The notes under the pieces: generated by a model
The model's input: the letters and a program-made list of their open reading frames with translations, nothing else
The model's database searches: none
Told to the model about the DNA's origin: nothing
Made by a program: the position numbers and the translations under genes
Assembly (NCBI RefSeq): GCF_006715285.1
Contig: NZ_VFMX01000001.1
Span: forward strand, 3,162,001-3,226,000
DNA: 64,000 bases
Direction of reading: 5' to 3'
Origin: Arthrobacter sp. SLBN-83
Lineage (GTDB): Bacteria; Actinomycetota; Actinomycetes; Actinomycetales; Micrococcaceae
In this document: one piece after another, positions 46,632 through 55,444 of the stretch
Position numbering within the stretch: the first letter of the stretch is position 1
How the letters are laid out: every line of letters starts with the position of its first letter

Positions 46632-46943
46632 ATGTTTGAATCTGCAAACCGCACTCAACTGCTCCTGGCCCCATCGGGCGCGGCGTGCAGTTGCTGCTCA
46701 TCAGAACCCTTTTCGCCACCCGCCTTCACCCCGGCTGCTGCTGAGCTCACTCTCGAGGGCCTAACCTGCGGGCACTGCGCCCGCACTGTTGAGAAGGCCG
46801 TCTCAGCCCTTGAGGGCGTGGAGTCTGTGGCTATTGAGCTCGTTCCCGGCGGCCCTTCCCACCTCCTTGTAGGTGGTAAGGCCGCCGGAGCCGCTGTGCG
46901 TCAGGCCGTCATGTCCGCCGATTACACAGTTGTAGGCGACTGA
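46632..46943 (+). CDS. Heavy-metal-associated (HMA) domain protein, CopZ-like with Cys-rich N-terminus
   Basis: The 103-residue protein has a C-terminal HMA fold (about 40-103: LTLEGLTCGHCARTVEKAVSALEGVESVAIELV) with the metal-binding CxxC in TCGHC. An additional CSCCSSEP stretch lies near residues 17-24. CopZ-like metallochaperones deliver Cu(I) to CopA. The ATG at 46,632 is preceded by AAGGAATGGAAAC; an in-frame ATG 12 bases upstream is an alternative. A CsoR-like operator lies upstream, consistent with copper-controlled expression. No P-type ATPase is encoded in the window. Confidence 0.85.
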   Translation: MFESANRTQLLLAPSGAACSCCSSEPFSPPAFTPAAAELTLEGLTCGHCARTVEKAVSALEGVESVAIELVPGGPSHLLVGGKAAGAAVRQAVMSADYTVVGD

Positions 46944-47205
46944 GCCCCTGCAACTTCCCGAGCCCCTGCTGGTTGCACTCAAATCCGGCGCCCCTCCCGA
47001 AAAAGGAGACGCGAGGAAGGGCACGTGCAGCCAGCAGCGAACGATTCCCCCGGCAGGTCCACCACAAACGGACTGAACCGGCAACGGGGAGGATTCGACT
47101 TTCGCGGGGTCCTGTTGGCGACGCCCCAAATTCAACAGAGTGATGCCCCCTCGGGGTTTCCAAAGCTTCTGCGGGCCGCTGCCCGCCAATCTAAGAGGAG
47201 ATGTT

Positions 47206-48639
47206 ATGACCGGAAAGCCAGGCCAGCAGCGCGGATTGGTACCGCTGCTGGTGATCGCGACCGCCCAGCTGATGTTGGTGCTCGATGACTCCATTGTGAA
47301 CATCGCGTTGCCAAGCATCCAGCAGGAACTCCGGGTGAGCGCCGTGCATCTGCCCTGGATTGTGAATGCATATATCCTCGCATTTGGCGCTCTGCTGCTC
47401 CTGGGCGGCCGGCTTGGCGACCTCTACGGCCGGCGCCGCATCCTGCAGGCAGGCCTCACCCTCTTTGTTGTGGCTTCCCTGGCCGGTGGCCTCAGTCCCA
47501 ACAGCGATACGCTCATCGCTGCTCGCGCGATTCAGGGACTGGGAGCAGCACTGGTTGCGCCCAACGCCCTGGCCCTCATTGCGACAACCTTCTCCGAACG
47601 CAAGACCCGTGATGCAGCCCTGTCGCTGTACGGCGCGATGTCCGCTCTCGGAATTGTGGTGGGATTGCTTCTTGGTGGCGTCCTGACCGACACCCTCGGC
47701 TGGCGGTGGGTCTTTTTCATCAACGTACCCATCGCCATCCTCGTGCTCCTGGGCAGCCGGACCTTGGTGAGCGCAGGACGGCGCGCCGGGAGTCTCGATG
47801 TCAGGGGCGCCGTATTGGGAACCAGCGGCATGGTCGCCCTGGTGTACGCAATTACCCGCTTTGGCGAGGAGGGTTTCGCGGATCCTCTGGGCCTTGGTCT
47901 GGTAGCCGCTGCAGCCCTGCTGCTGGCTGCCTTTATCGCCCTGCAATCCCGCAGCAGCACGCCGCTGGTCCCACTGGGGCTGTTCCGGGACCGTGGCCGC
48001 GCTGGCGCATACGCCTCCATGCTGCTGCTCGCCATTGGTCCCATGGGCAGCTTCTACGTGATCACCCTTTATCTCCAGCAGGTTCAGCATTACAGCCCTC
48101 TGCGGACCGGTGCCAGCTGGCTGCCGTTCGCGGCAGGGCTGGTGCTCGGGGCAGGGGCCGCGCCTAAGCTGCTGCTGAAGATGGCCGCGCGCCTCATCGC
48201 AGCAGCGGGGGCACTGCTCAGTGCCGGGGCTGCCTTCTGGTTCTCCTTCATCCAGGTAAACACGAACTACTGGCTGTACCTGGCACCGGCCATGTTCATC
48301 CTCGCCCTTGGGTTCGGCCTCGGCATTATCGCCCTGACCCAGGCCGCCGTATATTACACGAAGGAAACGGAGGCCGGAATTGCCTCTGCGCTGCTGAACT
48401 CGGCCCAGCAAATCGGCGTTGCCCTCGGACTGGCCGTTTTGGCAGGCGTTGCTGCAACGGTCAGCAACAGCAGCCAGCATTCGGCCGTCACCGAGGCAGG
48501 CCAACTGGTCGCCGGATACGGCAGCGCACTTGCCGTCGCGGCTGGGCTGCTGGTGGCTGCAGGAATACTGGCTGCAGCTACCTTGCCTTCCCGAACCGCG
48601 GCACAGGCCAACGCCCCCGCTGCGGCCGGAATTCATTAG
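47206..48639 (+). CDS. EmrB/QacA-type drug:H+ antiporter (MFS, 14 TM)
   Basis: The 477-residue integral membrane protein has 14 hydrophobic segments and the DHA2 motifs QLMLVLDDSIVNIALPSIQQELRVS, LGGRLGDLYGRRRIL, and GRWVFFINVP-type LGWRWVFFINVPIAILVLLG. It would export hydrophobic or cationic compounds. AAGAGGAGATGTT precedes the ATG at 47,206. A strong hairpin follows. The dense open frame on the opposite strand over its whole length is a GC-rich shadow. Confidence 0.93.
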   Translation: MTGKPGQQRGLVPLLVIATAQLMLVLDDSIVNIALPSIQQELRVSAVHLPWIVNAYILAFGALLLLGGRLGDLYGRRRILQAGLTLFVVASLAGGLSPNSDTLIAARAIQGLGAALVAPNALALIATTFSERKTRDAALSLYGAMSALGIVVGLLLGGVLTDTLGWRWVFFINVPIAILVLLGSRTLVSAGRRAGSLDVRGAVLGTSGMVALVYAITRFGEEGFADPLGLGLVAAAALLLAAFIALQSRSSTPLVPLGLFRDRGRAGAYASMLLLAIGPMGSFYVITLYLQQVQHYSPLRTGASWLPFAAGLVLGAGAAPKLLLKMAARLIAAAGALLSAGAAFWFSFIQVNTNYWLYLAPAMFILALGFGLGIIALTQAAVYYTKETEAGIASALLNSAQQIGVALGLAVLAGVAATVSNSSQHSAVTEAGQLVAGYGSALAVAAGLLVAAGILAAATLPSRTAAQANAPAAAGIH

Positions 48640-48680
48640 GCGGACCCGGACAGGGACTGTCTCCGGCGACGAGAAGGTAC

Positions 48681-48714
48681 AGCATGCGCGCCCCGGTGCC
48701 GGGGCGCGCATGCT
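48681..48714 (+). terminator. Hairpin after the EmrB-type gene
   Basis: AGCATGCGCGCCCCGG (48,681-48,696) pairs with its exact reverse complement (48,699-48,714) around a two-base loop, without a T-run. Located 42 bases after the stop. Confidence 0.6.
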
Positions 48715-48716
48715 TG

Positions 48717-48835
48717 GTGACAGGTATCGTCCGCTCGAAAAGCGCAGCTAGAGCCTCGCCTAGATACCACCGGGTCACCGTTCAATAGCCGGCGGACCTC
48801 GCGGAACGCTTCGAAGCGGCGGTTGGCCCGGGCTT
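48717..48835. repeat. Block A of two inverted, related sequence blocks flanking the 48.8-62.7 kb region
   Basis: Reverse-complemented, this segment carries, in order, a stretch encoding EARANRRFEAFREVR (from 48,835 down to about 48,785) and the sequence CTTTTCGAGCGGACGATACC-TGTCACC (48,748 down to 48,718). The same two elements in the same order occur on the plus strand at 62,670-62,860 with many base differences. The element spacing is about 40 bases here and about 110 bases in the other copy. Block B is thus a related copy in the opposite orientation. Confidence 0.6.
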
Positions 48836-48839
48836 CCCC

Positions 48840-49816
48840 GCCCCTATGGGCAGTTTTCCTGGCCGCTAACAACCCGGTTCTGCGCTTCAGGGGATCCCCC
48901 AATCCGACTTTGTTCCGCCAGCCTAGCCCTGGTGTATCCCCATTCTGGAGGACATGCCATCGGAATTTGTAGGTCTTCAGGTACCCACGAGAACCCCAGA
49001 GTTGGTCGGACCGATCCTGGCTACCGTCCACAAATCAGCCAGAATTTCGGTGTCAGCAGGGCGCGCACACATGGTCTTTACGCTTTCCTGCACCTCCGGG
49101 TCATTGCTCTTAACCATAGATATGATGATGCACTCGTATACCAGGCTTATCTGGTGTCGACACGGTCGCCGGAGACGTCCTGGAACGAGTGATCAGCGGC
49201 CGTCGCCCTCGGAGTCTGGGTGCTCATGAGTGGTCTTGGGACCGCCTGCCATGCAGCGCGCAGTTCTCGAAGACGAACGTCGCGCTCGGCTGGGTGCGGC
49301 TGAGGGACTTCGAGCGCATTCACCTGTTCGACCTCGCCCGGCGCGGTGCCGCGACAGCTCCTCCCGCGGAGCGGAACGAGCCTTCTACGGTGCGCTCTTC
49401 GCTCCGACGCCTCGTCGAGAGCAGGTCATCCGGCGGTACGGGGGCGTGTTGGACAGCTTTGATGACCGTAGCGTTGTCGACGACTTCACTCGACACCTTG
49501 GTCCTCGTCTTATCAGGCTGCTCAGTGAGTATCTGATGCGTAGCTCACTTTGAATATCCAGTGGCAGGGTCTTGTGCGGAAGGCAGGCCGGATCGCGATT
49601 GCCTTCGAGCCCTCGGGGGTCATGGCTTCGGAGGCTGCTTTGGCCAGTTCATAGGTCTTGTCTTCGGCCCTAAGGCGGCCCAGCTGGCCGCCGGCGGCTT
49701 CTAGAGTCACTTTCTGCACCGCCGCCGTGGCAAAGGGCCAGCGTGAGCTCAGGTCGGTAGCGTAGGCAGCAGGGACAACGCGGATGGTCTGCCGCATTCG
49801 AGAGCTTGGGGAGAAA
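48840..49816. other. About 1 kb without a supported gene; partial decayed coding
   Basis: Open frames at 49,189-49,536 and 49,230-49,553 look like two frames of one decayed protein: LGWVRLRDFERIHLFDLARRG in one, and REQVIRRYGGVLDSFDDRSVVDDF with LGPRLIRLLSEYL in the other. Neither has a convincing start. The remaining sequence shows no hairpin, gene or repeat I can support. Confidence 0.4.
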
Positions 49817-51307
49817 ATGGGAAGCCACGCGGGGCATATGGGGGACCTGCGAGTCCTGATGGACACAAATATTGTTCTCGCCATCGAGGGTGATGAGGAT
49901 GCAGATCACGTCAACCACCAGTCGGCGTCGAATGTTTATCGCCTTGTTCTGGACACCGGCGGCAAGATCTCCATCATGGAGAATCAATTTGACGACATCT
50001 CGCGGATTCAGGATCGCCACCTAAGGGACCGCCGGCGCCGTCAGTTGGAGAAGTATCCGCGGTTGGGACGTGTTGAACTCACCACAGGGTTCCTGAATGA
50101 GGCACGTTATGCACCGGATCTTGGGGCCCGCAGTAACGATGGCGTGGACGCCGCGCTGCTTCTTGCACTGCAACGTAACGCCGCCACCTGGCTGATAACT
50201 GAGGACCGGAAGCTCCACGCGCATGCCCGTCATGCGGGACTTCAAGACCGCGTGATGATGCTCGATGACGCCCAAGGGGTGTTGACGGCACTGTCGGGGC
50301 AGCTGCCAGTTCATTATTCTGTCGATGACGTCCAGCCTCACACCATAGATCCAGTCCAACCGTTCTTTGATTCACTCCGAGCTGATTATGGGGACTTTTC
50401 CAGCTGGTGGGAGAAAGTGGTTGCCGAAAGACGGGCCTGTCTGGTCATAGGGGGCGGCAGGGACATCCGTGGCCTGGCGGTCCTCGATCGTCAGGAACCG
50501 GAAGTGTCCGGATTGACCGGAAACAGCGTGAAGATCTGTACATTCAAGATTGCCGAAGCCAACCAGGGCAAGAAACTGGGAGAGACACTGCTGGAAGCCG
50601 TCATAGCCCGCATCCGGTCGATGCGGGCTGACACCTGCTTCATCGAGGCTTCTTTGGACAAAGAGCCGTTGCTCGCGATGCTGAAGGAATTCGGCTTCTT
50701 CGATTTGGGGCCCAAACCGGGGGCGTCCGGACAAATTATGCTTGGCAAGATCCTGGAGCCCAGCGTCGACCAAGAGCCGCCTGAGCACCCCCTCGAGTAC
50801 AACAGGCGCTACGGCCCTGGAAAGCGACGTGTGAACAGGGCATTCCTCGTCCCTATCATTCCGGTATTCCACAGCATGCTCTTCCCTGCGTCCGAACCAC
50901 AGCAGTCTTTCTTCGATTCGACCTATGGAAACGCAATCCGTAAGGTATACATCTGCCACTCGGGTATAAAAACGTTGGAGCCGGGCGACACTCTTTTCTT
51001 TCTCCGGACGCACGAAAGGCGGGCTGTGCACGCTGTTGGCGTCGTTGAAGAAACACGACGCACCAGCGTCCTGGCCGACGTGCTGAGTTTCGCCGGAGCA
51101 CGCACCGTATACCGTGCCGAGGAACTCCAGAAGATGTGCGCAAAGGAAGTACTGGCGGTCAAATTCAGGCTTGACCAAGTGCTCGACGCGCCAGTGTCGC
51201 GCGAAAACCTCAAAATGCTGGGAGTCATGGAAGAGTCCCCGCAATCCATCGCCCAAATCAAATCAGAGGGAGGAATTCAGTGGGCAAGAACACTCCAGGA
51301 AGGGTAG
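49817..51307 (+). CDS. PIN - GNAT acetyltransferase - PUA/EVE-like three-domain protein
   Basis: The roughly 496-residue protein begins with a PIN nuclease fold (about 10-160): acidic residue in LMDTNIVL, NQFDDIS, NDGVDAALLLALQRNAATWLITEDRKLHAHAR. A GNAT acetyltransferase-like segment follows (about 195-320) with KICTFKIAEANQGKKLGETLLEAVI. The C-terminal part (about 375-470: GDTLFFLRTHERRAVHAVGVVEE) has a PUA/EVE-like pattern. PIN domains cut RNA, and GNAT and PUA-like domains modify or bind RNA or proteins. I chose the ATG at 49,817 (next to GGGGAG), but 49,784 or 49,838 are possible. It overlaps the ASCH gene. Confidence 0.82.
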   Translation: MGSHAGHMGDLRVLMDTNIVLAIEGDEDADHVNHQSASNVYRLVLDTGGKISIMENQFDDISRIQDRHLRDRRRRQLEKYPRLGRVELTTGFLNEARYAPDLGARSNDGVDAALLLALQRNAATWLITEDRKLHAHARHAGLQDRVMMLDDAQGVLTALSGQLPVHYSVDDVQPHTIDPVQPFFDSLRADYGDFSSWWEKVVAERRACLVIGGGRDIRGLAVLDRQEPEVSGLTGNSVKICTFKIAEANQGKKLGETLLEAVIARIRSMRADTCFIEASLDKEPLLAMLKEFGFFDLGPKPGASGQIMLGKILEPSVDQEPPEHPLEYNRRYGPGKRRVNRAFLVPIIPVFHSMLFPASEPQQSFFDSTYGNAIRKVYICHSGIKTLEPGDTLFFLRTHERRAVHAVGVVEETRRTSVLADVLSFAGARTVYRAEELQKMCAKEVLAVKFRLDQVLDAPVSRENLKMLGVMEESPQSIAQIKSEGGIQWARTLQEG

Positions 51308-51762
51308 CCCTGATGTCTATCAGGCCGGAGTTTGCCAATGCGATTCTCGCCGGCGAGAAGATTGTGGAGTTCCGCAAGCGGCCCGTCGCCGATGACGTCA
51401 GCCACGTTCTGATCTATGCCACCATGCCTGTTGGCTCACTTCTTGGGTGGTTTGCTGTCCGCGGGCAGAAGACCATGTCCCCGAAGAGGCTCTGGTCCAC
51501 ATTCCGTGCAGTTGGTGGGATCTCAAAGAGCAGGTTCTTTGACTACTACGACCAGCGGGAGCACGGAACAGGGATCCTTGTCGAGACCGCTGGCCGATTC
51601 CTTGAACCAGTCCCCCTGTCTGAACTGGGCACGACCCTTCGTCCCCCGCAGAGCTTCCAGTATCTGACCGCAGCGCAGTCAGACATATTCTTCAAGATGG
51701 TGCAGACCCAGCCGAATGTTGAGTCGGACTCCGAGCTGCTTCCGCTGGCTCGTGTTGGCTGA
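51280..51762 (+). CDS. ASCH-domain protein
   Basis: The 160-residue protein has an ASCH (RNA-binding, PUA-like) fold: VALMSIRPEFANAILAGEKIVEFRKRPVADDVSHVLIYATMPVGSLLGWFAVRG. Its GTG at 51,280 lies inside the 3' end of the PIN-GNAT gene (28-base overlap) but is preceded by GGGAGG at six bases, an ideal ribosome-binding site. The overlap ties the two as a functional unit. The second half (about 60-140) is specific to this protein. Confidence 0.83.
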   Translation: MGKNTPGRVALMSIRPEFANAILAGEKIVEFRKRPVADDVSHVLIYATMPVGSLLGWFAVRGQKTMSPKRLWSTFRAVGGISKSRFFDYYDQREHGTGILVETAGRFLEPVPLSELGTTLRPPQSFQYLTAAQSDIFFKMVQTQPNVESDSELLPLARVG

Positions 51763-51838
51763 TGCTCCCGGCGAAGCGTGAACGCCCAACACCATGAGCA
51801 GCGTGGGCTCGGGGCATGAGAAGAATGCGCCGGCACTG

Positions 51839-52202
51839 GTTGGGCACTGCACCGATGGTGCCGCCTTGATGAATATCCTTACGAAGAACGAGCTGTGGGC
51901 GGTTCGGCGGCGTTCATGAAAGATACGAACGAACTACTGTGTGTCAGGATCAGCTTCGAAAGCATTTTGAGGATCAGCGGGCAGCGCTGCCGACGGAAGT
52001 CGAGGGGTTGGAAAGATACATTCCCGAAGTAAGGGAGAGATCGCGGCTTTCATTTGTGCTTTCCGCCTTATCTGACGGCGACAGCATGAGCATGTGGCGC
52101 TACCACGGCCGCCATCAAGTCAGCCTTGCAGTCGGGCTCGACCGAAACGAGCCTCTGGTTCCGCAATGGGGAGTCCCGGTTCCGAAGGTTTGCGCAGGTT
52201 AA
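51839..52202 (+). pseudogene. Frameshifted DUF2971 gene remnant
   Basis: Three successive frames each carry a piece of a DUF2971-like protein: VGHCTDGAALMNILTKNELWAV (from 51,839), then MKDTNELLCVRISFESI (from 51,916), then RERSRLSFVLSALSDGDSMSMWRYHGRHQ (from about 52,030). The last includes the characteristic MW-Y motif of the domain. No single frame spans it, so at least two frameshifts exist. The frame ends at the TAA near 52,202, just before the DUF4238 gene. DUF2971 proteins occur in islands and near defence genes, but the function is unknown. Confidence 0.7.
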
Positions 52203-52212
52203 GGAATGACGC

Positions 52213-53421
52213 GTGGCCAGACACAGTTCCGCCAATGCTGTCCTCTTTGGATACGCTCCTGAGATGGGAGCGGAACTTACGTATGACCTATGGGCTACGG
52301 CAGCTGCGCGGGCTGCTGCAATGACAGCGGCGGGGCAGGAGCCAAGACGCCATCATCTCGTCCCCCGGTTCTACATCGATCGCTGGGCTGTCGATGGGCG
52401 AGTAAGAGTCGTTGACCTACTGCGCGGGCGGAACGCCTACGAACTCTCTCCGGCCCAGGCCGCGTTGGAGACTGACTTCTATCGACTTGATGAGCCGGAC
52501 GATGAGACGTCGCCGGTCTATTGGGAAGCGTGGCTTTCGGAGGTCGAGAGGAAGGCCGCGGCATCGATCGCACGCATCGATGCTGCCGGCCCGGGGGCCA
52601 TGGACGACGAAGCACATCAGTGGCTATGTCTCTTTCTGGCTGTGCAGATGACGCGCAGCCGCTCTGCGCGTCTGCGGCGGCGTGCAATGATTGCCGAGCA
52701 GATGGCCCGGGTCCTGGAGATCGGCGGACCTGGCGAACTAGCTCGCGAATTGTCCGCCGGTGACCAGTCGTTCGCCTCCGAGGACCTCGAAAAGCTTGTT
52801 GCGGATGTCGAACGTTTCCGCACCGATCCGTCGCAACTGCCGCTCCCACGGAAAGAAGACCTGGAGTCTTCAGCAAAAGCAGCGACACATATCGCCGGCA
52901 TCCTCATGACACGCCATGTAACGCTTTATGGGACTCGAAGGGCGCTAATTACTTGTGATGAGCCTGTCATCGAGCTACATGAGTACATGGCCAATCCCGC
53001 GATAGGGGGTGGGGTGTGGGGCGCTCCGATTTTGGCCTTCCCTCTGGGCCCCTATTCTGTGCTTGCTATGTACCGACGTGATCTGGAGCCTCCCTTGGAG
53101 CCTGGTTCGATGCTAACGACGAGCGAAGCGATCGACCTAAACAGTTCGATCCTCGCGAATGCGCATAGCTTCGCGATCGCTTGCGCGGGAGACAGCATTG
53201 CGGAGAGGCTATACCTTCCCTCGCAGCCGGTCAGCATCCGGTCTCAGCTGATCGACTTACCCAATTCGGACGAATCCCTATTTCGATTCTGGACGCCGCG
53301 AAGATGGGAGGGCCAGCACGATGCACCCGTCCGTGTGGTCAATCGATGGTGGTCCGGGCACATACCCGCAGCTCCTCGTCCGACTCCTGAGGAACAGAAG
53401 ATCATTGACGGTTGGGGTTAG
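52213..53421 (+). CDS. DUF4238 family protein
   Basis: The 402-residue protein contains the DUF4238 pattern: QEPRRHHLVPRFYIDRWAVDGRV near the start, WLCLFLAVQMTRSRSARLR in the centre, and ALITCDEPVIELHEYM towards the end. The family is uncharacterised and is often found in mobile regions. GTG at 52,213 follows AAGGAATGACGC; an ATG at 52,321 (MTAAGQEPRRHHLVPRF) is a strong alternative. It lies just after the DUF2971 remnant. Confidence 0.82.
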   Translation: MARHSSANAVLFGYAPEMGAELTYDLWATAAARAAAMTAAGQEPRRHHLVPRFYIDRWAVDGRVRVVDLLRGRNAYELSPAQAALETDFYRLDEPDDETSPVYWEAWLSEVERKAAASIARIDAAGPGAMDDEAHQWLCLFLAVQMTRSRSARLRRRAMIAEQMARVLEIGGPGELARELSAGDQSFASEDLEKLVADVERFRTDPSQLPLPRKEDLESSAKAATHIAGILMTRHVTLYGTRRALITCDEPVIELHEYMANPAIGGGVWGAPILAFPLGPYSVLAMYRRDLEPPLEPGSMLTTSEAIDLNSSILANAHSFAIACAGDSIAERLYLPSQPVSIRSQLIDLPNSDESLFRFWTPRRWEGQHDAPVRVVNRWWSGHIPAAPRPTPEEQKIIDGWG

Positions 53422-53773
53422 TGGAAGTAGGGACATACATCGCACAGACACCCCGCAGCAGATGAGCGGCGGACGTGTGCATCGAGCGCAGCAGGATTCC
53501 TTCTTCCGAGAAAACGCTGCGTCCAGTCAGCGCATCCCAGTGCGCTTTCGTGATCGCTGTTTGTGACGGGTGGCCGGATTGCTCGAACGAAAATGATACC
53601 GGCCTGCTGGTCGCCGCGGATAGCACGCTCAATGCCGAAACACGCTCCACAATTCGTCGTCAGCTCTCACCCGGAAACTAAGCGAATGGCTCGACCCTCA
53701 TGAGCACGACCACATCATGTGACCCACGGTGACGATAAGCCGGCTTACGGGCAGCGACCCCTAGAGTATCGTC
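53422..53773. other. About 350-base gap; no supported gene
   Basis: Short open frames exist on both strands (for example 53,402-53,650 minus, 82 codons) but lack ribosome-binding sites or recognisable motifs. No hairpin was seen here. Confidence 0.4.
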
Positions 53774-54940
53774 ATGACCGATCAGACGTATACCTGGCTC
53801 CCTGAGCGCCATCTCGGCGTCGCCGCGACAATTTCCCACGCCGACGAGCTGATCGGGCAGGTCGCGGATCTCCTCTTCGACTACCAGACGCAGCCAGACG
53901 GCGTGATCGGCCTGCGCGAGGTGCCTGCGGGCAGGTTCAGCCGAACCGTTGTAGAGCGCGTAGATCCGATCCCGCGCAAGGTGCCGCTGCTCGTTGCCGA
54001 CGCGCTCGTGGCGCTCCGGGCCGCACTCGAGCACACGCTCTTTGCCGAGGTCGAGTTCGTGGACGGCGCGCCACTCGACGAGAAGGCCGCCAAGCTGGTT
54101 GAGATGCCCGCGTCAGACAGCTACGAGAAGTTCGAGGAGTGGAAGAAGAAGCGAGCACGCAATGGCCCGCCGTCACTGCGTGCCGGCAGTGAGCTCGTAC
54201 GACGGATCGACGGCCTGCAGCCATTCCACCGTCGGAACGAGCCTCAATTACACCCTTTGGCCCGGCTTGTGCTTCACACGAACCACGCCAAGCACAGGAC
54301 GCCGGCGATCACGGCGGTGCGTCTGGCTGCCATGTACCAGGACGACCAGATGCCTCGCTCAGTGCGCGACCTTGCTCCCCGGCCCGAGGAACCGCTGCGC
54401 GTTGGCGACATCATCGCGGAGACCCCGATGGGCACCAGGGTCCCTGTCACCATGTTTCCTACGGTCGGGATCAACCGACCAGACACGGACCGGTGGCCGG
54501 TCCTGACGCAGGAACTCGATGAGATCGCCCATTGGGTCCGCACGCAGGCGGTGCCGCGCCTGATCACGGGGACAGAACCGCCCGAGCCTGCGCTTCCGAC
54601 GCGCTACGAGATCGCCGTCGGGCATGGGGACGAGCGTCGAGCGATCTCGGTGGGATCGGCGACGTCCGCAGGGGAACGCCACAAGCAGCGCCTCGTTGCG
54701 GCATCGGCACGGGTTGATCTGGTCGACATGATCGGCCAGATGGGCGGGTCCCCGAGCAGCCCGCAGATCGCGGCGTGGTTGGCCCAGTTGAACGACGAGG
54801 AGGTGCTCGAGCGGATGTCGCGGCTGCTGGTGACCTATGACTACGCCCCCAACCTCGTACTGCACAACTTTGAAGTCCTGAAGGGCTGGCAAGATGAGGC
54901 TCGGGAGTTCGGCCAGAACGACCAGCCTGTCGAGAGGTGA
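53774..54940 (+). CDS. Hypothetical protein (388 aa)
   Basis: The protein begins MTDQTYTWLPERHLGVAATISHADELIGQVADLLF and is charged and soluble, with a Lys/Arg/Glu-rich stretch near 115-135 (YEKFEEWKKKRARNG) and a His-rich HPLARLVLHTNHAKHRTP near 160. It has no motif I recognise. Single-gene context, no ribosome-binding site of note. Function unknown. Confidence 0.7.
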   Translation: MTDQTYTWLPERHLGVAATISHADELIGQVADLLFDYQTQPDGVIGLREVPAGRFSRTVVERVDPIPRKVPLLVADALVALRAALEHTLFAEVEFVDGAPLDEKAAKLVEMPASDSYEKFEEWKKKRARNGPPSLRAGSELVRRIDGLQPFHRRNEPQLHPLARLVLHTNHAKHRTPAITAVRLAAMYQDDQMPRSVRDLAPRPEEPLRVGDIIAETPMGTRVPVTMFPTVGINRPDTDRWPVLTQELDEIAHWVRTQAVPRLITGTEPPEPALPTRYEIAVGHGDERRAISVGSATSAGERHKQRLVAASARVDLVDMIGQMGGSPSSPQIAAWLAQLNDEEVLERMSRLLVTYDYAPNLVLHNFEVLKGWQDEAREFGQNDQPVER

Positions 54941-55150
54941 GTGCGCATTTATCACGCGCTAGTGGTCAGCAACGGGCACTCCGAACACTTCGGGCGATCA
55001 GATGTGGTCAACCGCGGAGAGCTTCTCGTTGAGCCTCGAGATCGCGGAGGCGAACCACCCATCGACCGTCAGCAAGCCCGTGCCGGTCGCTCGACCGTTC
55101 CATCATTCCGGGCGTGCGTGCCGCTATGTCACAGGTTTGCCATTCGGCAG

Positions 55151-55444
55151 CTAAAGGAGCTTTTGGAAGACATCGGGGTAGGGGCAGCCCCGGTTGCCTC
55201 GATTACCGGGGTTTCCTGGATTGCCAGGGTTCCCCGGATTTCCTGGATTGCCGATATTACCTAAATTGCCGAGATGTTTGTCCACGACTTGGTCGTCGTG
55301 GAGCTCTCCGACGTACTGACCGCTAAGCCGATGGACATGGGTTCCATGGAGTTGACCGATGGCAGCGCCGTGGAGCGAGTGGATATATCGGCCTCGAACG
55401 AAGCCCACGGCCTGGCCAGATGTCGCATAGATGTACTGAGTCAT
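55151..55444 (-). CDS. Beta-flower-like protein with C-terminal Gly-Asn-Pro repeats
   Basis: The 97-residue protein has four strand-turn repeats of the '4-fold beta flower' type: IYATSGQAVGFVRGRYIHSLHGAAIGQLHGTHVHRLSGQYVGELHDDQVVD, with repeated GxxVG/IG turns. It is followed by a collagen-like GNxGN repeat tail made of nine-base units (about 55,175-55,275). The fold is found in small proteins of unknown function near defence or toxin genes. The first 55 residues are well patterned. Confidence 0.65.
   Translation of the reverse strand: MTQYIYATSGQAVGFVRGRYIHSLHGAAIGQLHGTHVHRLSGQYVGELHDDQVVDKHLGNLGNIGNPGNPGNPGNPGNPGNRGNRGCPYPDVFQKLL

Noticed and set aside
47191..48711. Long minus-strand open frame (about 506 codons) opposite the EmrB-type gene
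   Set aside because: It overlaps a clear 14-helix transporter and reads as Gln/Gly/His-rich low-complexity protein, typical of an antisense shadow in GC-rich DNA.
49189..49553. Two overlapping short plus-strand frames before the PIN-GNAT gene
   Set aside because: Neither has a convincing start; treated as possible decayed coding, not as a gene.
53402..53650. Minus-strand frame of 82 codons after the DUF4238 gene
   Set aside because: No ribosome-binding site, no recognised family; too little support to call a gene.
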